64,000 nt of DNA from Planotetraspora mira (GTDB taxonomy: Bacteria > Actinomycetota > Actinomycetes > Streptosporangiales > Streptosporangiaceae), in the NCBI RefSeq assembly GCF_016863275.1, contig NZ_BOOO01000016.1, forward strand, positions 186,001-250,000, written 5' to 3'. The notes below the pieces were generated by a model. The model made no database searches. It saw nothing but the letters and a program-made list of their open reading frames with translations, and was not told the DNA's origin. The translations under genes and the position numbers were made by a program. Shown here piece after piece: positions 8,948 through 16,091 of the stretch. How positions within the stretch are numbered: position 1 is the stretch's first letter; every line of letters starts with the position of its first letter.

Positions 8948-9709
8948 CTAGGAGCCGTACCGCCGGTTACGCGCGGCGTATGAGCGGAGTGCCCGCAGGA
9001 AGTCGACTCTGCGGAAGTCAGGCCAGTAGGCCTCGCAGAAGTAGAACTCGGAGTGGGCGCTCTGCCAGAGCAGGAATCCGGACAGCCGCTGCTCTCCCGA
9101 AGTCCGGATGACGAGGTCCGGATCGGGAAGACCGCGCGTGTAGAGATGCTCCGCGATGTGCTCGACATCGAGGACCTCGACGAGGTCTTCGATGCTCGCG
9201 CCCTTGCTTGCGTGCTCCTGGAGGAGGGAGCGCACCGCATCAGCGATCTCACGTCTTCCTCCATACCCAACCGCAACGTTCACAATCAGCCCGGGACGAT
9301 GCGATGTGGTTTCTTTTGCATCTTTGAGGACACGGGCTGTGTGATCGGGCAGCAGGTCGAGCGACCCCATGGGCGACACGTGCCATCCCTGGTCCACGAT
9401 GTCCTGCACCAGACCCTCGATGACCTGAAGCAACGGCCCGAGCTCAGCCTTGTCCCGGGAAAGGTTGTCGGTGGAGAGCAGCCACAGCGTCACGTATTCG
9501 ACGCCGGCCTCACGGCACCACACCAGCAATTCCGAGATCTTGTCGGCGCCCTTCTGGTGGCCGTGGCTGACGTCGCGCAGCCCCATGGCCCTCGCCCAGC
9601 GGCGGTTGCCGTCGACGATGACACCCACATGCCGGGGGATCTGGTCCGAGGAGAGTTTCCGCTCAAGCATGACCTCGTACAGCTTGTACACGAGATCGCG
9701 CACACCCAT
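8948..9709 (-). CDS. uppS: Cis-prenyl transferase (isoprenyl diphosphate synthase, UppS family)
   Basis: Protein of 253 residues. It carries the UPP synthase signatures HVGVIVDGNRRWARAMG (catalytic Asp) and RTSGEQRLSGFLLWQSAHSE. It makes Z-configured polyprenyl or short-chain prenyl diphosphates used as lipid carriers for wall synthesis. By length and neighbourhood it matches the Rv1086-type (Z-farnesyl) enzyme more than the longer decaprenyl synthase, although product length cannot be read from sequence. The start ATG at 9709 follows GAAGAGGA; an in-frame upstream ATG lacks such a site. It may be read from the MNIO operon, whose last gene ends 54 bases upstream. Confidence 0.9.
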   Translation of the reverse strand: MGVRDLVYKLYEVMLERKLSSDQIPRHVGVIVDGNRRWARAMGLRDVSHGHQKGADKISELLVWCREAGVEYVTLWLLSTDNLSRDKAELGPLLQVIEGLVQDIVDQGWHVSPMGSLDLLPDHTARVLKDAKETTSHRPGLIVNVAVGYGGRREIADAVRSLLQEHASKGASIEDLVEVLDVEHIAEHLYTRGLPDPDLVIRTSGEQRLSGFLLWQSAHSEFYFCEAYWPDFRRVDFLRALRSYAARNRRYGS

Positions 9710-9763
9710 GAAGTCCTCTTCCCTTGCGACCTGGGAGCCTCGGTCAGGCAATTATCGCGGGCC

Positions 9764-10252
9764 TCACGGAGTAGGCGCGCCATGCCCGTCCCCGGCGGCC
9801 GGAAGACGGCCCTGCGCGGTGAGCCAGTCGGCGAAGTCCCTCGCGTCGGCCTGCGAGCCTCCGCCGGGCTTGGGACGGCCCCCGGCGTAGGCGGCGAACG
9901 CCGCGGCGAAATCCGGCCCGAGCGACCTGACCAGATCGGGGCGCCGGCGGGCGACCAGGCCGCGCCGTTTGGCGACGAGGCTGTGCGCCTGGATCCTGAC
10001 GCGCTCCTCGTCGAAACCCTCGGGCACGCCGCCTCCGGCCACCAAGGCCGCCAACAGTGCCCCCTGGGCGGCCCTGAGAGACTCGCGCGCCGCCTGGACG
10101 GACGGCTCCGCATCACGCCCAGGCCTCCCCTCGGCGTCGGGCTCCACATGACGCTCAGGCTTCCGCCCGGCATACGGCCCGGACCTCTGCTCAGCCACCT
10201 GCGGCCCGGGCCCCTGCTCGGTCACGTGCGGCCTGGACCTCTGCTCAGCCAC
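9764..10252 (-). CDS. MNIO partner protein candidate (SCO6045-like C-terminal domain)
   Basis: Protein of 162 residues. The first ~30 residues are three 9-residue repeats of the type [18 protein letters not shown]. The conserved part ([18 protein letters not shown] onward to ARDFADWL) is an alpha-helical domain seen next to DUF692 genes in actinomycetes. Its helical pattern recalls the N-terminal domain of DUF2063/BufC partner proteins that deliver substrates to MNIO enzymes; that comparison is my inference. The GTG start at 10252 overlaps the MNIO stop by 8 bases, so the two are coupled. Only the second half looks conserved. Confidence 0.65.
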   Translation of the reverse strand: MAEQRSRPHVTEQGPGPQVAEQRSGPYAGRKPERHVEPDAEGRPGRDAEPSVQAARESLRAAQGALLAALVAGGGVPEGFDEERVRIQAHSLVAKRRGLVARRRPDLVRSLGPDFAAAFAAYAGGRPKPGGGSQADARDFADWLTAQGRLPAAGDGHGAPTP

Positions 10253-10258
10253 GTGCGG
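10178..10258. repeat. Three 27-bp tandem repeats at MNIO/partner junction
   Basis: Three consecutive 27-base units (10178-10204, 10205-10231, 10232-10258) of the type CCCGGACCTCTGCTCAGCCA plus 7 bases, with a few differences. They encode the 9-residue repeats at the N-terminus of the partner protein. The last unit spans the MNIO stop codon and the partner start. Confidence 0.85.
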
Positions 10259-11075
10259 CCCGGCCACGCGCCATGGCCGCCCGGATCCGGTCCAGTTCGG
10301 CCGCCATCGCCGTGTTGCTCGGGTAGTCGTCGTCCCACTCGAGCAGGACTCCCGGAGGCCGCACACGGCCGCACAGCTCCGCCAGGATGTCGAGCACCGC
10401 CTCCGGCGCGGCGGCGGTGTGGGTGTCGTGCCAGACGCCGCCGTGGAGGTGTCCTCCGGCCACGTGGACGTAGGCCAGCTCACCGAGAGGAAGCCCGTCG
10501 AGGGCGTCCCGGGCGTCCAGCCCGAGGTTCACCTGGTTGGTGTAGAGGTTCGCCACATCGACGAGCAGCTTCACCCCGGTGCGCTCGACCAATTCACCGA
10601 GGAACTCCGCTTCGGTGAGCTCGTCGTCCGGCCAGCCGAACAGCGCCGCCACGTTCTCCAGCGCGAGCGGAACGGGGAGGGCGGCCTGCGCGAGCCGTAC
10701 GTTCTCGGCGATGACGGTCAGGGCCTCACGGGTGCGGGGAACCGGCAGCAGGTGGCCCGCCTCCAGGTCGCCCTCGCGGACGAACGCCAGGTGCTCGCTC
10801 ACGAGCGGCGCCTCGAGCGCCTCCGCGCAGGCGGCCAGATGGGCGAGGCGCGCCGCGCCGGGCCTGTCCGCGCCGCCGATCCCGAGGGCCACGCCGTGCG
10901 GGATGACCGGGACGCCGCGTGCGCGCAGCAGGGCGAGCGACTTCGGGATCCGGGCCGGATCGACGTTCTCCGCGATCACTTCGACGAAGTCGACGTCCAG
11001 CCGTTCGACGGTCAGGTCGATCTCCGAGCGCCACCCGATGCCGACTCCCAGCTCGGCCCGGTCAGTTGCCGCCAC
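10245..11075 (-). CDS. DUF692 multinuclear non-heme iron oxidase (MNIO) family enzyme
   Basis: Protein of 276 residues, full family length. Metal-ligand motifs of the MbnB/TglH fold are all visible: [56 protein letters not shown] and [10 protein letters not shown]. MNIOs install oxidative modifications on Cys (or other) residues of ribosomal peptides with help from a partner protein. The start GTG 11075 lies inside the 3' end of the upstream gene (14-base overlap) behind GGAGGAGGGGGCTGCGGAG. The neighbours are two Gly/Cys-tailed membrane proteins, the likely substrates, and a partner candidate downstream. The substrate assignment is inference. Confidence 0.88.
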   Translation of the reverse strand: MAATDRAELGVGIGWRSEIDLTVERLDVDFVEVIAENVDPARIPKSLALLRARGVPVIPHGVALGIGGADRPGAARLAHLAACAEALEAPLVSEHLAFVREGDLEAGHLLPVPRTREALTVIAENVRLAQAALPVPLALENVAALFGWPDDELTEAEFLGELVERTGVKLLVDVANLYTNQVNLGLDARDALDGLPLGELAYVHVAGGHLHGGVWHDTHTAAAPEAVLDILAELCGRVRPPGVLLEWDDDYPSNTAMAAELDRIRAAMARGRAARG

Positions 11076-12084
11076 CTCCGCAGCCCCCTCCTCCGCAACT
11101 CGATCCGCCGCCGCAGCCGCCGCCATCAGAACCCGAATGACCGCCACCTGAATGACCGCCGTCCGAATGACCACCACCCCAATGACCGCCGCCCGAGTCG
11201 TAACCGGAGTACCCCCAGTCCGAGGCGCCTCCTCCGCAGGACCCGGCCGCACAGCCGCCGGAGCCGTCTCGCCCCCGCACGCCGTGGTCCTGGTCGATTT
11301 CCACCGCTACGGTCTGATCAGGCATCTCAGCCAGCCCGTAGAGGGCCACGCCGCCCGCCACACCGGTGTAGACCGCACGGTCGGCCATGAGGGATGCCGG
11401 CTCGGCCTTTGTGCGCGCGTTCCGGGTCTGCGCGGCCTGGAGGGCATCACGCCCGCTCCTGGTGAGAAGGCTCGGCAGCGACCTCGCGTAACGGCGGTGG
11501 GCGCGCAGGCCGGACGCGGCGGTGACGCCTGCCACGAGCACCGCCCCGACGGCCAGCGGACTCCACGGGAGAAGGCCCGCGATCGGCACCACGAGGGATA
11601 CGGCCGTGACCGCGAAGGCGAGGGCGACCAGGCGCCCCAACCTGGTGTTGGTCGCGTGCGGGCCGTTGAGCGCGCCGTCAGGGAGCAGGAGCCCCGTGGC
11701 GATCAGGCGCAGCTTGAGGTCGGTCATCGCCGGGGCATGGGCGACCTCGTGGCGGATCTCCGACGCCGAGCGCCCTCCCGGTACGGCTGCCAGGTCGAGG
11801 ACGGCCCGCTCGACTTCGTCCGCGGGCGGAACGGTGCCGGCGACGACGGTGACGCGGCCTCCTCGCGCGACGCGGACGAGTTCCCGATCCACGAGCAGTG
11901 CGATCGCCGTGTTGATCACACGACGCGGGCCGCCGGCGAGATAGGCGAGCTCGTAGTGGGTGAGATCGTCCCGGCTGAAGCCGGAGACCGAACGGATCCT
12001 GTGGTGCTCCCGGGTGAAAGCCGACGCCGCGTTCCTCGCGAGAACCGCGACCACGACCGCGACCAGTGGAAGTACGAACTCCAT
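11062..12084 (-). CDS. TIGR04222-type membrane protein with Gly/Cys/His-rich tail (A)
   Basis: Protein of 340 residues. An N-terminal membrane segment ([13 protein letters not shown]) is followed by the family core ([20 protein letters not shown]), two more hydrophobic segments near residues 150-195, and a low-complexity tail over the last ~65 residues. The tail carries five Cys (for example [22 protein letters not shown]) and several GGGH repeats. ATG 12084 has a good AGGAGGG site. It overlaps the MNIO start by 14 bases and is paralogous to the next gene upstream. The tail is the obvious candidate for MNIO modification or metal binding; membrane anchoring sets it apart from secreted bufferins. 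Function is unproven. Confidence 0.8.
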   Translation of the reverse strand: MEFVLPLVAVVVAVLARNAASAFTREHHRIRSVSGFSRDDLTHYELAYLAGGPRRVINTAIALLVDRELVRVARGGRVTVVAGTVPPADEVERAVLDLAAVPGGRSASEIRHEVAHAPAMTDLKLRLIATGLLLPDGALNGPHATNTRLGRLVALAFAVTAVSLVVPIAGLLPWSPLAVGAVLVAGVTAASGLRAHRRYARSLPSLLTRSGRDALQAAQTRNARTKAEPASLMADRAVYTGVAGGVALYGLAEMPDQTVAVEIDQDHGVRGRDGSGGCAAGSCGGGASDWGYSGYDSGGGHWGGGHSDGGHSGGGHSGSDGGGCGGGSSCGGGGCGGGGN

Positions 12085-12137
12085 GAACGCCCTCCTGGGG
12101 GGAAGGAGGGAGCGCGTGACCACCGCCCGTGTCACCC

Positions 12138-12213
12138 GTACGGCTTGCGCCCCGTCTACCCGTTAGACGCGCGGGTTTCCTCAGAAGTTTCGCATCCGGG
12201 GCGCAGGCCGTAC
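12138..12213 (-). ncRNA. 76-nt inverted-repeat leader element, copy 1
   Basis: Long outer stem (GTACGGCTTGCGCCCC against GGGGCGCAGGCCGTAC, one mismatch) enclosing a second hairpin with arms CGTCTA/TAGACG. It lies 54 bases upstream of membrane protein A and matches copy 2 at about 63 of 76 positions by hand alignment. The strand is set to that of the downstream gene. It may act as a structured leader, an attenuator or a processing site; the class is not one I recognise. Confidence 0.6.
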
Positions 12214-12253
12214 AAGATCGGCGGCAGACGGAGACGCGCTTCCCAGCGGCGCC

Positions 12254-13183
12254 TCAGCCTCCGCATCCGCCGCACCCGCCCCCGCATCCGCCACAGCCGC
12301 CGCACCCCGCCGTGGCCTCTACCCCTCCCGCCGTGGGGCCGGTGGACGCCTGCTCCTTCTCGGGCTCGTGCCCTCGCCCGATCTCCTTCGCGATCCCCTG
12401 ATCGGGCAGTTCGCCCAGGCCGTAGAGCGCCACGCCGATCGCCACGCCGGCGTGGGCGTGCCGTCTCGCCCTCCGCGCCGACGGCTCGCGCCCCGCGGAC
12501 GAGGGCGCCGTACGTGCACGGGCGTCCTGGACGGCCCGCTGCCCTTCCGGGGTGCGCGTGTTCGCCATCAACCGCGAGTGGCGGCGGCGGACGCGGATGC
12601 AGAAAATGGCCGACAGGAGGTTCACCAGCACCGCCGCGACGGACGTCACGCTCCACGAGACGATGCCGATGGCCTGTATCAGGAGCAGAAGCGCGATGAG
12701 GGCGCTCTCGAACACGATGAACCCGCTCAGCACACCGGCGTCCAGCCGGCGCTTCTCCGCGGCCTCGTCGGAGATCAGCAGACCCTTGGCGACCAGGCGC
12801 GTCTCGAGGCCGGTCATCGCGGAGCCCCGCCAGAGTTCCCGGCGGAGCTGAGCCGACCTGACACCGCCGGGACGGGAGGCCGTCGCGAGCACGGCCTGCT
12901 CGACGGCGTCGTCCGAAGTGCGGGCCGACCCGGAGACGCGGTGGATGCGACCTCCCCGCGAGATCCGGATCAGCTCCCGGTTCATGAGCACGACGATCGC
13001 CGTGTCGACCACACGGTGGGGGCCTTCGACGAGATAGGCCAACTCGTAGGGATCGAGCTCACCCTGGCCGGAGGACCCGGCGCCGATGTCCTCGTGCCGA
13101 CCGGCGTCGGCCGATATGGCCGACGCGACGAGCGCGATGAAGCCAGCGATCGCGACGGCGACGACGAGGAGTACGTACTCCAT
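12254..13183 (-). CDS. TIGR04222-type membrane protein with CGG-repeat tail (B)
   Basis: Protein of 309 residues, paralogue of gene A. The N-terminal membrane segment (YVLLVVAVAIAGFIALVA), the core YELAYLVEGPHRVVDTAIVV, hydrophobic segments near residues 145-190 and the stretch ALYGLGELPDQG match A in order. The tail is short and very regular: AGCGGCGGCGGGCGGCGG, five Cys each followed by Gly-Gly. ATG 13183 follows CCAGGAGGTGCC, a strong ribosome site. The tail differs from A in having no His. It sits directly downstream of pckG but behind its own 76-nt leader element. It is a likely substrate of the MNIO encoded two genes on. Confidence 0.8.
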   Translation of the reverse strand: MEYVLLVVAVAIAGFIALVASAISADAGRHEDIGAGSSGQGELDPYELAYLVEGPHRVVDTAIVVLMNRELIRISRGGRIHRVSGSARTSDDAVEQAVLATASRPGGVRSAQLRRELWRGSAMTGLETRLVAKGLLISDEAAEKRRLDAGVLSGFIVFESALIALLLLIQAIGIVSWSVTSVAAVLVNLLSAIFCIRVRRRHSRLMANTRTPEGQRAVQDARARTAPSSAGREPSARRARRHAHAGVAIGVALYGLGELPDQGIAKEIGRGHEPEKEQASTGPTAGGVEATAGCGGCGGCGGGCGGCGG

Positions 13184-13230
13184 GGCACCTCCTGGGGGAG
13201 GAGGAGGCACGCGACGTCACGGCGGCTGTC

Positions 13231-13306
13231 GTACGGCTTGCGCCTCGTCTACTGATCAGACGCTCCGGGTTCCCCAGAATCGTCGCATCCGGGGCGCAAG
13301 CCGTAC
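13231..13306 (-). ncRNA. 76-nt inverted-repeat leader element, copy 2
   Basis: Outer arms GTACGGCTTGCGCC and GGCGCAAGCCGTAC are perfectly complementary (14 bp). The inner hairpin CGTCT/AGACG has a different loop from copy 1. The element lies 48 bases upstream of membrane protein B and 5 bases after the pckG stop, so it could also end or process the pckG transcript. It has the same length and layout as copy 1. Confidence 0.6.
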
Positions 13307-13310
13307 AGGA

Positions 13311-15215
13311 TCAGCCGAGTCGCTTCACCAGGGCGTCGTACTCGGCCCACAACTGCTTCGGCATGTGGTCGCCGAAGGTCTCGAAGTGCGCCGGGATGAG
13401 CGACGCCTCCTCGCGCCAGACCTCGGGGTCGACGGTGAGAAGGAGACGCAGGTTCTCCTCGGAGATGTCCAGCCCCTCGGTGTCGAGGACTGCCGGAAGA
13501 TTGCCGATCGGGGACGGCACGGCCTCCGCCTCACCGTTGAGCCGCTCGACGATCCACTTCAGCACGCGGCTGTTCTCACCGAAGCCCGGCCACACGAACC
13601 GGCCCTCGGCGTCCTTGCGGAACCAGTTGACGTAGTAGATGCGCGGCAGCTTCGCCGCGTCGGCAGCCTCGCCGACCCTGAGCCAGTGCGCGAAGTAGTC
13701 GCCCATGTTGTAGCCGCAGAACGGCAACATGGCGAAGGGGTCGCGGCGCAGTTCGCCGACCTTGCCCTCGGCGGCGGCGGTCTTCTCCGAGGCCACGTTG
13801 GCGCCGAGGAAGACCCCGTGCTGCCAGCTCAGCGACTCGGTGACGAGCGGGACGGCGGTGGCCCTGCGGCCGCCGAACAGGATCGCCGAGATCGGCACGC
13901 CGGCCGGGTCCTGCCACTCACGCGCGATCGTCGGGCACTGCCCGGCGGGAGTGGTGAAGCGCGCGTTCGGATGCGCGGCGGGCTCGCCCGAGTCCGGGGT
14001 CCATGAGCGGCCCTTCCAGTCGGTGAGGTGGGCGGGCGGCTCGTCGGTGAGGCCCTCCCACCAGACGTCGCCGTCGTCGGTGAGCGCGACGTTGGTGAAG
14101 ATGCTGTTGCCCCAGAGGGTCTCGACCGCGTTGGCGTTCGTGCTCTCGCCCGTGCCGGGGGCGACGCCGAAGAACCCCGCCTCGGGGTTGATCGCGTACA
14201 GCCGCCCGTCGGGGCCGAAGCGCATCCAGGCGATGTCGTCCCCGATCGTCTCGACCTTCCAGCCGGGGATCGTCGGCCGGAGCATGGCGAGGTTGGTCTT
14301 GCCGCACGCCGACGGGAACGCGGCGGCCACGTAGCGGGTCTCCCCCTCGGGCGGGGTGAGCTTGAGGATGAGCATGTGCTCGGCGAGCCAGCCCTCGTCC
14401 CTGGCCATCACGCTGGCGATGCGCAGCGCGTAGCACTTCTTGCCGAGCAGGGCGTTGCCGCCGTAGCCGGAGCCGTACGACCAGATCTCGCGGGTCTCGG
14501 GGAAGTGGCTGATGTACTTCGTCTGGCTGCACGGCCAGGGGACGTCCCGCTGCCCCGGCGCCAGCGGCGCGCCCACGGAGTGCACGGCCTTGACGTAGTC
14601 GCCGTGCCCGTCCCCACGCTGTCGCGCCTGTCGCGCTCCGTACTCCTGGTCGCGCTTGCTCAGACCCTCGTTGGCTCGTCCCTCGCTCTCTCGGGCCTGT
14701 CGCGCCGCTCCGCGGTCCTCGATGAGGCGCAGCGCCTCCTCACCCATCCGCGTCATGATCCGCATCGACACGACCACGTACGGCGAGTCGGTGATCTCAA
14801 CGCCCAACTGCGAGATGTTCCCGCCCAGAGGGCCCATGCAGAACGGCACGACGTACATCGTCCGGCCGCGCATGCTGCCCTTGAAGAGGCCGGCGAACGT
14901 CCGCCGCATCTCGTCGGGCGCGATCCAGTTGTTGGTCGGCCCCGCGTCCTCGGCACGCTCCGAGCAGATGAACGTGCGGTCCTCGACCCGGGCTACGTCG
15001 CTGGGGTCGGAGGCGGCGTAGAAGCTGTTGATCCGCTGGGTGAGCCGGGTGAAGGTGCCCTGCTCGACGAGCAGGTTGGTGAGGCGGGTCCATTCGGCCT
15101 CGGAACCGTCGCACCATTCGATCCGGTCGGGCTGGGTCAACTCGGCGATCTCGGCGACCCATGCGGCGAGCTCCGCATGGGTGGTCGGATTCGATACCTC
15201 TACTGAAACTGACAC
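13311..15215 (-). CDS. pckG: Phosphoenolpyruvate carboxykinase (GTP)
   Basis: Protein of 634 residues. It catalyses oxaloacetate + GTP to PEP + CO2 + GDP at the head of gluconeogenesis. The diagnostic segments are [10 protein letters not shown], the kinase loop [12 protein letters not shown] with the reactive Cys, GDDIAWM, and the nucleotide-binding [11 protein letters not shown] and [10 protein letters not shown]. Family members are usually about 610 residues. The excess is a charged insertion of about 36 residues (around 167-204) between LIEDRG and [10 protein letters not shown], rich in Arg, Gln and Glu with ARQAR twice. GTG 15215 follows GAGGAG. DasR-like sites lie in the upstream region. 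Confidence 0.95.
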   Translation of the reverse strand: MSVSVEVSNPTTHAELAAWVAEIAELTQPDRIEWCDGSEAEWTRLTNLLVEQGTFTRLTQRINSFYAASDPSDVARVEDRTFICSERAEDAGPTNNWIAPDEMRRTFAGLFKGSMRGRTMYVVPFCMGPLGGNISQLGVEITDSPYVVVSMRIMTRMGEEALRLIEDRGAARQARESEGRANEGLSKRDQEYGARQARQRGDGHGDYVKAVHSVGAPLAPGQRDVPWPCSQTKYISHFPETREIWSYGSGYGGNALLGKKCYALRIASVMARDEGWLAEHMLILKLTPPEGETRYVAAAFPSACGKTNLAMLRPTIPGWKVETIGDDIAWMRFGPDGRLYAINPEAGFFGVAPGTGESTNANAVETLWGNSIFTNVALTDDGDVWWEGLTDEPPAHLTDWKGRSWTPDSGEPAAHPNARFTTPAGQCPTIAREWQDPAGVPISAILFGGRRATAVPLVTESLSWQHGVFLGANVASEKTAAAEGKVGELRRDPFAMLPFCGYNMGDYFAHWLRVGEAADAAKLPRIYYVNWFRKDAEGRFVWPGFGENSRVLKWIVERLNGEAEAVPSPIGNLPAVLDTEGLDISEENLRLLLTVDPEVWREEASLIPAHFETFGDHMPKQLWAEYDALVKRLG

Positions 15216-15276
15216 GGGATGGCTCCTCTTGTCGCGGGGCCAAATCATCATCAACGACGAATAGCCGGCGAAGCCA

Positions 15277-15292
15277 ATTGGCGTAGACCATC
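15277..15292. promoter_or_regulatory. DasR-like (dre) operator, pckG-proximal
   Basis: ATTGGCGTAGACCATC contains TGGCGTAGACCA, which differs from the dre core TGGTCTAGACCA at two positions. It is 62 bases upstream of the pckG start. Confidence 0.4.
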
Positions 15293-15449
15293 GAGTTTCC
15301 ACGCCGTTAAATTCGCGATATTCGTCTTCTCCTCCGCCCGGCTCGCCGTTCTGCCTGGCAGAGGGGGTGATGCTGCATGGGGACACACCCATGCGGGCCA
15401 CTTCCGAAGAAACGTCCCGTTCTCCTTACCCGCCTCCCGCGACTTACAC

Positions 15450-15483
15450 ATTGGTATAGGCCAATATGAATGGTCTAGGCCTA
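15450..15483. promoter_or_regulatory. DasR-like double operator upstream of pckG
   Basis: ATTGGTATAGGCCAAT (15450-15465) is a near-perfect palindrome with the TGGT-TAG-CCA spacing of GntR/HutC-family dre sites. It is followed at 15471 by TGGTCTAGGCCTA, which keeps the left half site exactly. With the site at 15277 this makes three related sites in the 280-base pckG upstream region. Confidence 0.45.
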
Positions 15484-15496
15484 TCGGCCAATTGGT

Positions 15497-16015
15497 TCAG
15501 TCCACCAGACCGGGGCCTTCCGAACGGACGCGGTCCACGTGCTGGAGGGCATCGCGCAGGTCAGCGAGCCATGTGTCGGTGTGCTTGCCGACGAGCCTGA
15601 CGCACCAGGCCAGCGCGTCGCTTCGACTGCGCGCCACACCCGCGGCGACCAGGGTGTCGAGCACCTGCCGCTCGGCCTGCCTGAGCCGGGTCATGACCGG
15701 CACGGAGAGAGTGGTGAACATCACTGTCTCACCGTCGACCGTCACCCCCCAGGAGACCTTCCTGCGGAAGCGGTGCTCCGCCTCGCGGGCGATGTCCATC
15801 CGGCGTTCGCGGGTCTCCTCACGGAACCGCTCGACGTACCCCTCGGCCGCCGCGGCCCGTTCCACGTCGGGCAGGCCCTCCACCACGGTGAGCGGCGGGA
15901 GGGTGCCGATGACCGTGATCTCCTCGCGGTCCAGCACGATTCTGGGCCGTTCGGAGAACCATTCGTCGGGGAGGCGCCCCGCGAACCAGCCCCTCAATTG
16001 TTCTTCTGCATCCAT
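15497..16015 (-). CDS. Hypothetical protein
   Basis: Protein of 172 residues from ATG 16015. I do not recognise the family. The middle is acidic/basic helical sequence (VERFREETRERRMDIAREAE) and the C-terminal half has VPVMTRLRQAERQVLDTL and ARSRSDALAWCVRLV. The SRSDAL segment resembles ribbon-helix-helix proteins, but too weakly to call. No signal peptide or membrane segment is present. No good ribosome site precedes 16015; the GGGGGGAG 16 bases away is too distant, so a leaderless transcript or the longer start at 16051 is possible. It is divergent from the MFS gene. Confidence 0.6.
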   Translation of the reverse strand: MDAEEQLRGWFAGRLPDEWFSERPRIVLDREEITVIGTLPPLTVVEGLPDVERAAAAEGYVERFREETRERRMDIAREAEHRFRRKVSWGVTVDGETVMFTTLSVPVMTRLRQAERQVLDTLVAAGVARSRSDALAWCVRLVGKHTDTWLADLRDALQHVDRVRSEGPGLVD

Positions 16016-16070
16016 GTAATGAAGATTACAACTCCCCCCTTCAGGAACCAAGCGTTGACAGCAACTATCT

Positions 16071-16089
16071 TTTGATAGCTACTATCAAA
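16071..16089. promoter_or_regulatory. TetR-type operator of MFS gene
   Basis: Perfect 19-base palindrome: TTTGATAG, spacer CTA, CTATCAAA. It ends two bases before the MFS start codon and overlaps the promoter region (TTGACA at 16055-16060). The TetR gene directly downstream of the pump is the likely binder. Confidence 0.75.
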
Positions 16090-16091
16090 TT

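Noticed and set aside
10178-10258. CRISPR-like array
   Set aside because: Units are directly adjacent with no spacers and are in frame with coding sequence. No cas genes or spacer-repeat arrays are present in the window.
12160-13275. GGAAAC/GGAACC and CGTCT inside both 76-nt elements as ECF sigma promoters
   Set aside because: On the minus strand the two hexamer-like motifs are only about 6 bases apart; ECF promoters need about 16. CGTCT is better explained as the arm of the inner hairpin.
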